64,000 nt of DNA from Plasmodiophora brassicae (GCA_039704465.1 JASFAU010000010.1:186001-250000); one strand, 5' to 3'; counted from the first letter of the stretch, positions 43,548 through 53,619 are shown. Numbers and translations are program-made. Notes: generated from the letters alone by a model not told the origin.

Positions 43548-44262
43548 CGATTGCGACGGTGCACCCGACAACCTTCTCCCCGAATCCCGGCGGTACGCTT
43601 GATATTTGATATCGACCCATCCGCATTCGTTGAAACGCATGCATGGCAGACGCCATCGATTCTTGAAGTTCCTACCATGCTCAGCAGTACCCTGGCCTGT
43701 ATCAACAGTGGCAACGGACAGGAACGGTGCGAAGGCGGTGCAACGTGTAGCGATTAGAATGGCCACTCGAAGCGACTTGGTTTGCAACAACCATTTAGAT
43801 ACCTTGCAAACGTTCTGGTGATTACTGCAGACGTAGCTATAATTATATAATGGCCATCGAGGCGTTGTCGTTGAGCATCGCGACGACGTCGGGCAGCTCC
43901 TGTTCAGCGGCCAGATCCAGAGCGACCCGCAGCCGGTCGATGCCGGGCTCGATCAGGAGCACCCGGACGCCACCGCCAAGGGGCAACGCGGTGCTCAAGA
44001 ACGCCTGAACGTTGCGATCGTAGCGCTGGCGTTCAGGCGGGCGCGGCGCTCGGGCGTTCAGGGCGGTAGAGGTCGTCCCGGCCACGCGTCTATTCTCCCA
44101 ACATCGGAACTTGCCTGTCATTCGTAATGAGTAAGAAGAGGTCGCGTCGACCTGATCTGAGTCGCCGCATTACAGACCCTTGCGCGTAAGGCGGTTCAGG
44201 CAGGATGCCCCCGGGCCCATGATCGTCCGCCTTGCCCGAAACGTACCGCATGACTAATATGG
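43548..44262. other. Intergenic; possible terminal exon on the minus strand
   Basis: A minus frame 43843-44121 reads PERQRYDRNVQAFLST ... RVLLIEPGIDRLRVALDLAA ... VVAMLNDNASMAII with ankyrin-like flavour. It could be the last exon of a spliced gene, but no upstream exon was found, so it is not called as a gene. Upstream of the LPMO-like gene, 43548-43842 probably holds its promoter. Confidence 0.3.
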
Positions 44263-44490
44263 TGGGCCCGAGGCGGACTTCTATCCCGCATGAGTGCACG
44301 ACTAAATATGGGCCCGAACGAGTGTCGGTGGACTGTTGTGGGCCCGAGGCGGACTTCTATCCCGCATGAGTGCATGACTAAATATGGATGCGCCCGAACG
44401 AGTGTCGGTGGACTGTGGTGGGCCCGAGGCGGACTTCTATCCCGCATGACGAAATATGGGCCCGAACGAGTGTCGGCGGACAGTGGCGAA
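44263..44490. repeat. About 78-bp tandem repeat upstream of RING gene 1
   Basis: Three copies starting at 44263, 44340 and 44420, each beginning GGGCCCGAGGCGGACTTCTA and containing AAATATGGGCCCGAACGAGT. The third is shortened. One half-unit (ATGAAATATGGGCCCGAATG, about 46574-46606) lies at the matching place upstream of RING gene 2, so it may be a shared regulatory block expanded in front of gene 1. Confidence 0.85.
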
Positions 44491-44593
44491 CGAGTGATCT
44501 TTGTTAAAGCAGGTGCCAAGAATATAAATAGTCACGGGCCCGGGGATTCGAGGCGGGAGACCTCGGCCGTTGCCGTCCATTGTCCAAACAGAG

Positions 44594-46192
44594 ATGGGAT
44601 CGTCACGTCTCGGGTGTGCTGCGCTTGCGATCTGCTGTATCGTGGCAGCGTCGGGCGTCATCGGGTTGGACCTGAATCAAACAGAGACTGGCCCCGTCCG
44701 TGGCATCATTCGCACCGTTCGCCCTGTCGTGGAGCGCCTCCACCATGCACTCCCGTTCAGCACCCAGGAGCTCGCTTGGATGGCCATCGTCACGTCGCTG
44801 ATCGTGTTCCGCAACCACCCGTCTCTCTTCTTCGTGTCCATCCTGGCGCTGTGGGTTCACCACCTCAATCCGAACTTCAGCCGCGCGCCCTCCGACGTCG
44901 TTCGTCATCTGAGCAGCCACCTGCATCGTCTCAACGTGTTCAGCCAGCAAAGTCCTGTCGAACAGCGCGCCTACATGATGCGGTCCATTCAACAAGTCAT
45001 CCCCGATGTGTCCGTCGAGTGGATCCGTCAAGTTATTCAGGATCGAAGCCGGGAGTTCGCCCTTTATCGTGTAGTTGTCGCTCTCTCGCTGTACTGTCTA
45101 CTCGATGGCAACGTCATCAACGAGTTAGATGAACGGGTCCTGCGTGTCGTACGTCAATACATCCCCAACGCCGGCGCCATCCGGGACCTGCTCGCCCTGG
45201 GCGTCGACCTGGAGACCCGTCTGATTCTGATGCTGCTGTTAAGGACCGCGTTCCCGTTGACGACCATTGGCAGGAACCTGGACGGCCTTGCCGACAACGC
45301 GATCGGTGTCGTCCACGACTACGCCAACGAAATGGTCGCACACCTTTCAGCCATCAATCTGGACCCTGTGTGGGAAGACCTGAACAACGTCGAGTACGTT
45401 CGCGCGGCAACAGACCAATACTTCCACTTTCAGCAAGAGCGTGGTGCCGGCGGTACGATGCCACGGACGTTCCCAGAACGGCTAGAGCGGACGGTTGACT
45501 TCATGATCCAAAGTCTTTCACAGTCTGACCTGATGGAGGAGGATCGCACTCGGATGGTGGAGGCGATTCGAACCTGGAGTGATAACATGCGAAACCTGAC
45601 CCTGACTGAGAGCGTACCAGATCCGGCGCTCTCGTACACTGACAGGATGGAGGAGGAAATATCTCGGTTGCGGGAGGAGTTGCGCGTCAGGAGCGATAAC
45701 TTGCGCAACCTGACCCTGACCTGGGGCTTTCGCCCGCTACCAGATCCGGTGCTGAGGAACAGACTGGAAGAGATTCGCGCGTGGAACGAAAGCATGCGCA
45801 ACCTGACCCTGACTGACAGACTGGAAGAGATTCGCGCGTGGAACGAAACCATGCGCAACCTGACCCTGACTGACAGGCTGGAAGAGATTCGCGCGTGGAA
45901 CGAAACCATGCGCAACCTGACCCTGACTGAGAGCGTTCGTCCGGTACCTGATCAGGTGCTGTGGAACGGGACCGACCGGTGCCCGATCTGCTGGGAGACC
46001 ATGAACGGGACCAGGGTTCGTCACCTGCGTTGCCGTTACCCGCTGCCGCTGCAAGGCCATGTGTTCCACACCGAATGCATCGGTCGTCATGTGATGAGGG
46101 ATAACCGGTGCCCGATATGCCGTCGAGACATTCGTTCCATGCAGGCAGACGGCAACCTATCACGTAACGTTCCTGGCCCAGTGGATCCCTGA
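44594..46192 (+). CDS. Signal-peptide RING-H2 protein, tandem copy 1
   Basis: Intronless, 532 aa. ATG 44594 gives MGSSRLGCAALAICCIVAASG, a signal peptide, followed by GLDLNQTETGPVRG. Hydrophobic stretches near aa 50-90 (LAWMAIVTSLIVF, LFFVSILALWVHHL), about 160-180 and about 215-230 may be membrane segments. Residues about 390-448 hold three 19-residue repeats (LEEIRAWNETMRNLTLTD), rich in N-x-T sequons. The C-terminus (about aa 462-514) is a RING-H2-like finger: CPICWETMNGT, C-x-Y, GHVFHTECIGRHV, CPICRRDI. RING fingers recruit E2 enzymes for ubiquitin transfer. The protein could be an ER/secretory-membrane E3 or a secreted one; membrane topology decides. Paralogue at 46693-48162 is highly similar. 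Upstream in-frame GTG/TTG starts are ignored. Confidence 0.82.
   Translation: MGSSRLGCAALAICCIVAASGVIGLDLNQTETGPVRGIIRTVRPVVERLHHALPFSTQELAWMAIVTSLIVFRNHPSLFFVSILALWVHHLNPNFSRAPSDVVRHLSSHLHRLNVFSQQSPVEQRAYMMRSIQQVIPDVSVEWIRQVIQDRSREFALYRVVVALSLYCLLDGNVINELDERVLRVVRQYIPNAGAIRDLLALGVDLETRLILMLLLRTAFPLTTIGRNLDGLADNAIGVVHDYANEMVAHLSAINLDPVWEDLNNVEYVRAATDQYFHFQQERGAGGTMPRTFPERLERTVDFMIQSLSQSDLMEEDRTRMVEAIRTWSDNMRNLTLTESVPDPALSYTDRMEEEISRLREELRVRSDNLRNLTLTWGFRPLPDPVLRNRLEEIRAWNESMRNLTLTDRLEEIRAWNETMRNLTLTDRLEEIRAWNETMRNLTLTESVRPVPDQVLWNGTDRCPICWETMNGTRVRHLRCRYPLPLQGHVFHTECIGRHVMRDNRCPICRRDIRSMQADGNLSRNVPGPVDP
45763..45933 (+). repeat. 57-bp coding tandem repeat inside RING gene 1
   Basis: Three nearly identical 57-bp units encode 19 residues each (LEEIRAWNE-S/T-MRNLTLT). 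The two later units differ by only a base or two, which indicates recent expansion. RING gene 2 lacks this run and has only dispersed RNLTL-type motifs. Confidence 0.9.
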
Positions 46193-46692
46193 CGTCCTGC
46201 ACGTTTCCAGTTTGTTGCAAGCGTACAATGACATTCGTATCATCATATTGGGCTTCGGCTGAAAGTCACCGGATAGCAAAGGACAGAGATGTGGACAGGA
46301 ATAGGACATCGGGGAGACGGTGGCGCGCGCGACGAGGTCGTTGCCATCGTCGGGTCGTGCCGGTCTGCTGGATCGTTGGTGTCATTGCGGGTGTCGTGGA
46401 GCGGATCCGAACCGGGCGCAAGCCGCGCCCTGTGATCGTCCTACCCTCCCGCCCCTTTGACGTTGGCCGCCGATATCCAATGAATCGCCGCAATGCAGAC
46501 CCCGGCGTCTAGCGATTCAGGCGAGATGGCCCCCCATGTCGTCTTTGTGACGTCTGCTCGGCCTACCCCGGATGATGAAATATGGGCCCGAATGAGTGTC
46601 GGTGGAGAGAGGCGGATGGCCAAGAATATTGTCACGGCCCGGGTATTCGAGGCGGGGGACCTCGGGGGTTGCCGTCCATTGCCCGAACAGAG
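46193..46692. other. Spacer between RING genes, with a paralogue 5' fragment
   Basis: About 290 bp here (46193-46480) are repeated after RING gene 2 (48163-48460), including CGTTTCCAGTTTGTTGCAAG. Within it, plus frame 46355-46512 (VCWIVGVIAGVVERIRTGRK) resembles the signal-peptide region of the RING proteins (CCIVAASGVIGLDLNQTETG). It is a truncated paralogue start, not an expressed gene. A promoter-repeat half-unit lies at 46574-46606. Confidence 0.6.
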
Positions 46693-48162
46693 ATGGGATC
46701 GTCACGTCGCGGGTATGCTGCGATTGCGATCTGCTGGGTCGTGGCAGTGTCGGGCGTCATCGGATTGGACCTGAATCAAACAGAGACCGACCCCGTCCGC
46801 GGCATCACGCGCACCGTTCGCCCTGTCGTGGAGCGCCTCCATCATGCACTCCCGTTCAGCACCCAGGAGCTCGCTTGGATGGCCATCGTCATGTCGCTGA
46901 TCGTGTTCCGCAACCACCCGTCTCTCTTCTTCGTGTCCATCCTGGCGCTGTGGGTCCACCACCTCAATCCGAACTTCAGCCGCGCGCCCTCCGACGTCGT
47001 TCGTCATCTGAGCAGCCACCTGCATCGTCTCAACGTGTTCAGCCAGCAGAGTCCTGTCGAACAGCGCGCCTACATGATGCGATCCATCCAACAAGTCATC
47101 CCCGATGTGTCCGTCGAGTGGATCCGTCAAGTTATTCAGGATCGAAGCCGACAGTTCGCCATTTATCGTGTGTCTGCCGCGCTCTTGCTGTACTGTCTGC
47201 GCCATGGCAACGTCATCAACCAGATGGATGAACGGGTCCTGCGTGTCATGCGTCAATACTTCCCCAACGCCGGCGGCATCCGGGACCTGCTCGCCCTGGG
47301 CGTCAACCTGGAGACCCGTCTGATTCTGATGGTGCTGTTAAGGACCGCGTTCCCGTTGATGACCATTGGCAGGAACCTGGAGGGCCTTGCCGACAACGCG
47401 ATCGGTGTCGTCCATGACCACGCCAGCGAAATGGTCGCACACCTTTCAGCCATCAATCTGGCCCCTGTGTGGGACGACCTGAACAACGTCGAATACGTTC
47501 GCGCGGCAACAGACCAATACTTCCACTTTCAGCAAGAGCGTGGTGCCGGCGATACGATGCCAAGGACGTTCCCAGAACGGCTAGAGCGGGCGGTTGGCCT
47601 CATGACCGAAAGTCTTTCACACTCTGGCCTGATGGAGGAGGATCGCACTCGGATGGTGGCGGCGATTCGCACCTGGAGCGATAACATGCGCAACCTGACA
47701 CTGACCGAGGGCGTGCGTCCGCTACCAGGTCCGCACATGACGGAGGAGGTGATATCTCAAATGCGGGAGAATTTGCGCAACAGGAACGATATCTTGCGCA
47801 ACCTGACCCTGCACTTTCTTCTGCTACATGATCCGGTGCTGTTGGTCGGGGAGGACATTCGCGCGCGGTCCGATAACATACGCAACCTGGTCCTGACCGA
47901 GAGCGTTCGTTGGCTACCAGATCCGGTGATGTGGAACGGGACCGACCAGTGCTCGATCTGCTTGGGGACCATGAACGGTACCATGGTACGTCAACTGCCT
48001 TGCCGTTACCCGCTGTCGCGGCCAGGCCATGTGTTCCACACCGGATGCATCGATCGTCATGTGACGAGGGATACCCGGTGCCCCATGTGCCGTCAAGACA
48101 TTCGTACCATGCAGGCACGCGGCAACCTGGCACGCATCGTCCCTGTCCCAGTGGGCCCCTGA
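46693..48162 (+). CDS. Signal-peptide RING-H2 protein, tandem copy 2
   Basis: Intronless, 489 aa, start ATG 46693 (MGSSRRGYAAIAICWVVAVSG). Nearly collinear with copy 1 through PFSTQELAWMAIVMSLIVF and NFSRAPSDVVRHLSSHLHRL, and through the RING finger (CSICLGTMNGT, GHVFHTGCIDRHV, CPMCRQDI). It has a single set of RNLTL-type motifs rather than the amplified 19-residue repeats, and the region before the finger (LHFLLLHDPVLLVGEDIRAR) is divergent. The zinc ligands are all kept, although the finger differs from copy 1 at several other positions. The same possible membrane segments and N-glycosylation sites are seen. Upstream ATG 46582 is in frame but would place the signal peptide internally, so it is not used. 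Confidence 0.82.
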   Translation: MGSSRRGYAAIAICWVVAVSGVIGLDLNQTETDPVRGITRTVRPVVERLHHALPFSTQELAWMAIVMSLIVFRNHPSLFFVSILALWVHHLNPNFSRAPSDVVRHLSSHLHRLNVFSQQSPVEQRAYMMRSIQQVIPDVSVEWIRQVIQDRSRQFAIYRVSAALLLYCLRHGNVINQMDERVLRVMRQYFPNAGGIRDLLALGVNLETRLILMVLLRTAFPLMTIGRNLEGLADNAIGVVHDHASEMVAHLSAINLAPVWDDLNNVEYVRAATDQYFHFQQERGAGDTMPRTFPERLERAVGLMTESLSHSGLMEEDRTRMVAAIRTWSDNMRNLTLTEGVRPLPGPHMTEEVISQMRENLRNRNDILRNLTLHFLLLHDPVLLVGEDIRARSDNIRNLVLTESVRWLPDPVMWNGTDQCSICLGTMNGTMVRQLPCRYPLSRPGHVFHTGCIDRHVTRDTRCPMCRQDIRTMQARGNLARIVPVPVGP

Positions 48163-48299
48163 CGTCCTGCACGTTTCCAGTTTGTTGCAAGCGTACAATG
48201 ACATTCGTATTCGTCATATTGGGCTTCGGTTGAGAGTCGCCGGGATAGCAAAGGACAGAGATGTGGACAGGAATATGTAGGATATCGGGGGACGGTGGT

Positions 48300-49270
48300 G
48301 CGCGCGATGAGGTCGTTGCCATCGTCGGGTAATGCCGGTCTGCTGGATCGTTGCTGTCATGGCGGGTGTCGTGGGAGCGGATCCGAATCGGACACAAAGC
48401 GCGCGCCCTGTGGTCGTCCTGCCCTCCCGCCCCCTGTGACGTTGGCCGCCGATATCCAACGTGTAATAGTGGACCGCAGTTCCGGTCGACCATTCGCTCG
48501 GGTCGTGGTCGTGTTAGCACCCGCTCTGTGCGGTCTGTGCTGTGTTCGCGTCGACGTGGCGGGCGGCCCGGTTTTACTGCTCATGCGTCGGTTCGTATCG
48601 TGGATCAATACCGTCCAGGCAACCAGGGAGCCGACCTTGAGGCCAGCATTGTCGTGTTGTTACTGCGAACCCGGTTCCCGCTGATGGGACACTCAGGACT
48701 CCAAATACGACGAGGTTGTTGCAATGCGCGATTACGTCAACGCTGTGATCGGGTGCCTGGGACCCTTTGAGGTGACGCGAACGTGGGCAACCCTGAACGA
48801 CGTGGAGCATATTCGTCAGGTGGCGAATCATCTGTCGCGGTTACTTCGCCTGGAGCCTGCATCGGACCAACGGAATGCTGAACGCGTATTGAGAATGAGT
48901 TTGGCACAATGAATGGAATGGCTGGCAGATACCGTTCGCCTGTATATCGACATGATTTTGTCTGCTTTGCTACAGCCACTGGGAGCCTATGCAGTGATGA
49001 TCAACGTGGTTCATGAATGGGGGACCTATATGGGCAGCCAGCTTCTTGACGGGTCGCGCCAACATCTGCCACGTACAACCCAATAATTTACCGATGATGA
49101 AGTCTGCGCGATATGTCGGGAGAACCTGCCACTGCCGTGTCATCTCAAGCGGGCGCACGTGGCACGCGTCCCATGCGGACTGTTTCGATGCGCGTGTCGC
49201 TACAAGCTCCCTGTGTCCGATCTGCCGACGGGACATCTACTCAACGCCAGCAAACGCCTTCAGTAATTAA
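48300..49270 (+). pseudogene. Decayed third RING-family copy
   Basis: Order as in the intact genes but broken. A signal-like start (CWIVAVMAGVVGADPNRTQS) is near 48340; VVLLLRTRFPLMG (about 48650) corresponds to LMVLLRTAFPLMT; TLNDVEHIRQVANHLSRLL (about 48790) to DLNNVEYVRAATDQYFHF. The RING finger begins in one frame (DEVCAICRENL, about 49095) and ends in another (SLCPICRRDIYST, about 49210). At least two frame changes and an early TGA make a functional protein unlikely. Confidence 0.7.
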
Positions 49271-49623
49271 CGTGCCCGCTATAGTAATGGAAACATTCTC
49301 GCGTGACACTTACGTACATGAGTGGGAGAGACGAAGGTTCTGAGACCGTTTTAGCGCCACAAACTCTCAGTCTCATCTACAGTAGGTACGGTAGATGGCT
49401 TCCAGGCCGATGCCTTCGGAATGTTCCAAGAGCGGCGCAGACGCTGCAGGTTCCATCAAGGACACTGGTTCCCGATCTGACCAACTCAGGGTGTGGTGCT
49501 GGTTACCTGCTGAATCGTCGATGCGTTTGGGGCGCAGCACACTGCACACGGCACCGCAGGCTGACAAAACGGTGAAGCTGCTCGCTGAGATTGCGGCCGT
49601 TTCCCGGAGTACTTTTTTGGCGT
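49271..49623. other. Intergenic, nothing recognised
   Basis: Open frames on both strands here are short and lack domains. This is probably the promoter region of the unknown gene at 49624. Confidence 0.4.
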
Positions 49624-50440
49624 ATGACGATGAGTGACGGAGAGGGCGACGACAACGCAGGCAGGCGACGACTGGCTGCTCTGGCTCGCATTATCGAGGT
49701 CGGTGCGCGCCTCGGTACCTCGCGCCTTATCCGCGCCTGCGTGTATGCCGCCGCCTGCCTGGCGATTTGCGCTTTCCAATGATGAATTTGCATTTGATAG
49801 GCAAGATCTGGATGGGAATCCCGACGCGTTACTGAAGTACCCGCGCGCTGCTAAGGCCGCCATCGCGACAGTCTTGCAATACGAGTATCTGGCATCGCCC
49901 ACAGTAGTGAACCTGAAGGAGGCGCTGAGGGCGCTGTATTGGGCGAGCTCTCAATATGGCCCGCTGCCCGACGTGTCAGATATCCTGACTGAGATCGGGA
50001 TCCAGATTGCGGCGATGTCGGAGGATGGCTGGAAAGCGATCGAGATCGAGGAGGTCAGGCAGAGCGTGTCTGATGCGATCGCCAAGGATCCCAAGGTGGC
50101 GAATGTCCTGCACCTGCAGAGCACGGTCACATCGGTGAACAACTGGCTCCGTCAGCACTGGTTCCATAACGATGAGCCGTGCCGGCTGGAGCGGGTCCAT
50201 CGTATGCAGATCGGCGATCTGGATCGCGAGGAGCCTGGCGATCGCGAACTCATCGACAGTGACATGGAATCCAAGGAGGCGCCACCCAGGCGGGAACAAG
50301 GGCGGAAGCGGGCGGGACAGATTACGATAGGCGACCTGAGACGGTGTTATAACGGGACCGACAAGGAGTTCCGGTCCATCTGGAGGCAGACACACCCTCT
50401 TGTCTTACGCTACTTGCGAATGCGACGACAACGAGTGTAA
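49624..50440 (+). CDS. Unknown protein, two exons
   Basis: Exons 49624-49742 and 49801-50440 with a 58-nt GTATGCC...GATAG intron (phase 2); 252 aa. I start at ATG 49624 (MTMSDGEGDDNAGRRRLA). The middle (about aa 50-150) looks helical and regular (YPRAAKAAIATVLQYEYLA, TVVNLKEALRALYW, DILTEIGIQIAAM, EEVRQSVSDAIAKD). The C-terminus is basic (RREQGRKRAG, RYLRMRRQRV). No signal peptide, membrane span or known domain was recognised. It follows the RING cluster directly, but I see no similarity to that family. Confidence 0.55.
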
Positions 50441-50458
50441 CGACGCTGAAGGTTGTCG

Positions 50459-50534
50459 GGTACCGTTTAAACAAGCCGTTGGGCTTCAGTTTCATCGGTA
50501 CCGTTTAAACAAGCCGTTGGGCTTCAGTTTCATC
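50459..50534. repeat. Perfect 38-bp tandem duplication
   Basis: Two identical adjacent copies (50459-50496 and 50497-50534) starting GGTACCGTTTAAACAAGCCG. They fall between the convergent 3' ends of the unknown gene and the HADH gene. Each contains GTTTAAAC, a perfect 8-bp palindrome. Confidence 0.95.
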
Positions 50535-50549
50535 GTGACGTGCAGCGAT

Positions 50550-51853
50550 TTAATAGTCGTAGAAACCTTTCCCTGATTTCTTACCCAGCCAGCCCGCGGC
50601 AACCATGTTCGCCAGTAGCGGGCACGCTAAACGAAGGACGTCGATCTCAGTCAGAGACGGGCCAGTCAAATGGACCGACGGGCGGTTGCCTACGTCTGTA
50701 CTTGCTGTCCCCCAAGTTGTGATGCAGAACCTGCATGATGTACAGGCACGTATCGAGTCCGATAAAATCTGCAGGGCAAATGTCAAAGAAGGTGTTGCAG
50801 GTAGCCGCGTAACGAACCCAGACCTGCTAACTGAAGAGGCCCCATGGGGACGTTCGTCCCCAGCTTCATCGTCTTGTCAATGTCCTCTCGAGTGGCGATC
50901 CCCTCGCTGAGGACAAACACGGCCTCGTTGATGTACGGCATCAACAGCCGATTTGCAATGAACCCAGGGACGTCTTTCGACTGCGTTGTCTCTTTCTGCA
51001 TCGCCGCAGCAAGGTCCTGCGTTGTTCTCATTGTCGCCTCTGTTTGAGCGGTTTACGCATGCAATGCAGGGGGCAGAGAGCAGGAGGCGCTACCTGACGT
51101 GGCGACGCCCCCGATCAGTTCAACGAGCTTCATCACAGGAACGGGATTCTGCACGCCAGATCAGTGACAGGTTGCCAGCCCTGCGTTCGCCAGGCGCGGA
51201 CCATGAAATGCATGCCGATCACGCGATCGGAGCGGTTGGTCACGCCGCCGAGTCTACAGGGCCATGTCACTAGGTGAAACGTTCGACCTTGCGGCGGTCC
51301 GACTTTGAGATCGATATCGACGACGTGTTCGACGCGAGTATCGTATGCTCCCGGGCAACGTCGTCGCATTTCTGGAGGATGGCCGACTTGACGTCAAAGT
51401 TCTCGGTCACAGCTTCGATGACGAAATCGGCCTCGGCAACGGCCTGTGTCAGCCAAACGTCAGCCCAACGTGGCATGCGAACCGTGTCCGCAGGACCTCG
51501 ATGTCGGGCCCGAACGCAATCCGCTGCAAGGACTCATCTCCGACCTCCTGCGTGAACCTCTGCTTGGCCACTTGGCCGGATACCCACGACTTACAGAATG
51601 CTTTCGAGAGCTCCAGTGCACCCTCGTTTGCGTCAATCAACGATACGGCCAACTGTTAAACCCGTCACCCGCATGCGACACAGCCAACCAGATCGACCAT
51701 CTCACCTTGGCGCAATGCGTCGCCACAAGCGCAATGCCGGTCCCCATCTGCCCTGCATGGGACCCCCCCATCAGACGGCAACAACGCACACGTTGTCCAA
51801 CCCGGCGTACCAGCGCCGATGACGGCCAGGTTCCGCACAGCAGGTGACACCAT
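50550..51853 (-). CDS. HADH: 3-hydroxyacyl-CoA dehydrogenase
   Basis: Nine minus-strand exons: 51811-51853, 51706-51752, 51497-51652, 51304-51443, 51202-51253, 51094-51148, 50824-51039, 50694-50768, 50550-50626; 286 aa, the usual size of the monofunctional enzyme. The NAD site [13 protein letters not shown] is restored by splicing. Further motifs are [18 protein letters not shown] [30 protein letters not shown], the catalytic [15 protein letters not shown] (His and Asn-Pro), [55 protein letters not shown] and a [11 protein letters not shown] end. It oxidises L-3-hydroxyacyl-CoA (or 3-hydroxybutyryl-CoA) in fatty-acid beta-oxidation. No clear mitochondrial presequence precedes [13 protein letters not shown] and there is no C-terminal SKL, so the compartment is unclear. 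Confidence 0.93.
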
Positions 51854-52062
51854 GACGTCTACCTAGCCGCCCTTCAATGTCTGCAGAGCGACCGACCACC
51901 GCTCGAATGGCGCGCGACTGTCGAAAAAACGCGCCACGCGACGCGAACCTCGTTTGAAGTGGGGGACGGATGATGATGAAGGAAGTTGACTGCTGGCTGT
52001 ATTGTAACGCACGCGGGTTTATCGCGGGTGGATGGCAGACGACTTGGTAAGCGACTGACTGA

Positions 52063-53550
52063 ATGGTGAAGCGGGCCGCGGATGTTGCTGTCATCGGGGG
52101 CGGCTGCATCGGCATCAACATCGCCGTGGCGCTGCGCCAGGCGCTGCCGGCGTCCGCGTCCGTCGTCGTGATCGAGAAGGAGGCCGCGTGCGGCAGGCAT
52201 GCCAGTACGAGGAACAGTGGCGTCTTGCATGCCGGGTACTGACGGCGTCGCTGACCGGCTGGACTTCTGAGCATGGTTGCAGGTTCTATTATGCACCTGG
52301 GTCGCTGAAGGCCAGGATGACACGGGACGGGAACAGGCTCCTGTCTGAGTTCATCGAGGACAGGGGCCTACCCATTCGGCGATCTGGGAAGTTGGTCGTG
52401 ACCCGCAACAAGGATGAGCTGATCACATTGCACGAGTTGCATCGCCGTGGCATTGCAAATGGCATCGTAAGCGGCAGTGAAGCCCTCCTCCTTCGCTAGT
52501 AACGATGTGTGCCGGGGCCGTTCAGGACGTTCAGCTGATAACGGAGAAGGATGCGATGTCGATTGAGCCCAAAGCGTTCACAATTGATTCGGCGCTGTGG
52601 AGCCCGAACACGAGCGTTGCCGATCCTGTTCAAGTGATGCGGGCGCAGGTCGAGCACGCTGTCGAGAACGGCGTCGATATCCAGACGGGTTGCCAACTCC
52701 ATCGGGCCGACGTTCTGGATTCCGGCGTCGTACGACTGTCCACAAATCGCGGCACCCTTGACGCTGGCCACCTCGTTAACGCTGCGGGCGTTCACGCCGA
52801 CCGAATTGCGGCTATGCTCGGCGCTGGCCGAGGTTACGAGGTACTCCAGAACACGGTTCTTAACGTAATCAATCGCTCATTGCACGCATAACAAGGTCAT
52901 CCCTTTCAAAGGCCTATACGTGCAGTGCAGCGACGACTTCTCGTTGAACACAAACGTGTACCCAGTTCCGAACATCCACCAGCCGTTCCTAGGTGCGGCA
53001 CCAGCTGACCTGTCTGTGTGCCCGCGTCTGATTCATCCCGTATGCCCGCTCAGGGACTCATCTGACCGTATGCGCCAAAGGAGGCGTGAAGGTTGGGCCG
53101 ACCGCATTGCCGGCTTGGTCGCGAGAGAACTACGAAGGCATCCCGTTCGCACACCCGCTGGAAACAGTGCAAATCGCCATGCGCCTGGCCCGCCTGGTGG
53201 CGACCGACTCCGAAGGCATTCGAACGTTGGCGCTGCAAGAGGCCACGAAATGCTGGCGACGGGCCCTGATGGCCGATGCTGCGACGCTAATACGAGGGCC
53301 AGCGCCGCCATCCGGCCGGTGGCTGCCGCCTGGCATTCGTGCCCAGCTCATGCGCGACGGAAAGGTAAGAACGTGGGTGCTGCTGCCAATGGGCAATAGC
53401 CTGACGTTTGTCCAGTTCGTGCACGACTTCGTGGTTGAATCCGGGCCCCGGTCCACCCATGTCCTGAACGCTGTGTCGCCCGGGTGGACCTGCGCCATAC
53501 CGTTCGCCCGCCACGTCGTCCACGAGTTCGTCCTTCCCGCTCTGGCCTAG
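52063..53550 (+). CDS. L2HGDH: L-2-hydroxyglutarate dehydrogenase-like FAD oxidoreductase
   Basis: Exons 52063-52235, 52283-52466, 52526-52840, 52896-52992, 53054-53364 and 53416-53550; 404 aa, close to bacterial LhgO (about 422). The FAD dinucleotide-binding motif is VAVIGGGCIGINIAVAL. The family block STRNSGVLHAGFYYAPGSLKA (split by intron 1), then RSGKLVV, LVNAAGVHADRIA, IPFKGLY, VYPVPN, KVGPTALPAWSREN and FVVESGPRSTHVLNAVSPGW all fit. The enzyme oxidises L-2-hydroxyglutarate to 2-oxoglutarate, usually in mitochondria. No obvious presequence is seen at MVKRAADVAV. The last intron is 51 nt and in frame, so it would read as 17 extra residues if left in. Confidence 0.9.
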
Positions 53551-53619
53551 TCGTTCCGCGCCGTCCCTCCCCCGGCTGGCACAGCGGGTGACGATATTGT
53601 ATAGACATGCTGCACAGGC

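Noticed and set aside
43548..43790. N-terminal extension of the LPMO-like frame
   Set aside because: It would bury the signal peptide and the exposed His that defines the family. ATG 43547 is preferred.
43843..44121. Minus frame with ankyrin-like ALDLAAEQELPDVVAML
   Set aside because: Single short match, no upstream exon, no second repeat. Left as a possibility only.
46582..46692. Upstream in-frame ATG for RING copy 2
   Set aside because: It adds 37 residues in front of the signal peptide. The sequence is part of the promoter repeat shared with copy 1, where no equivalent ATG exists in frame.
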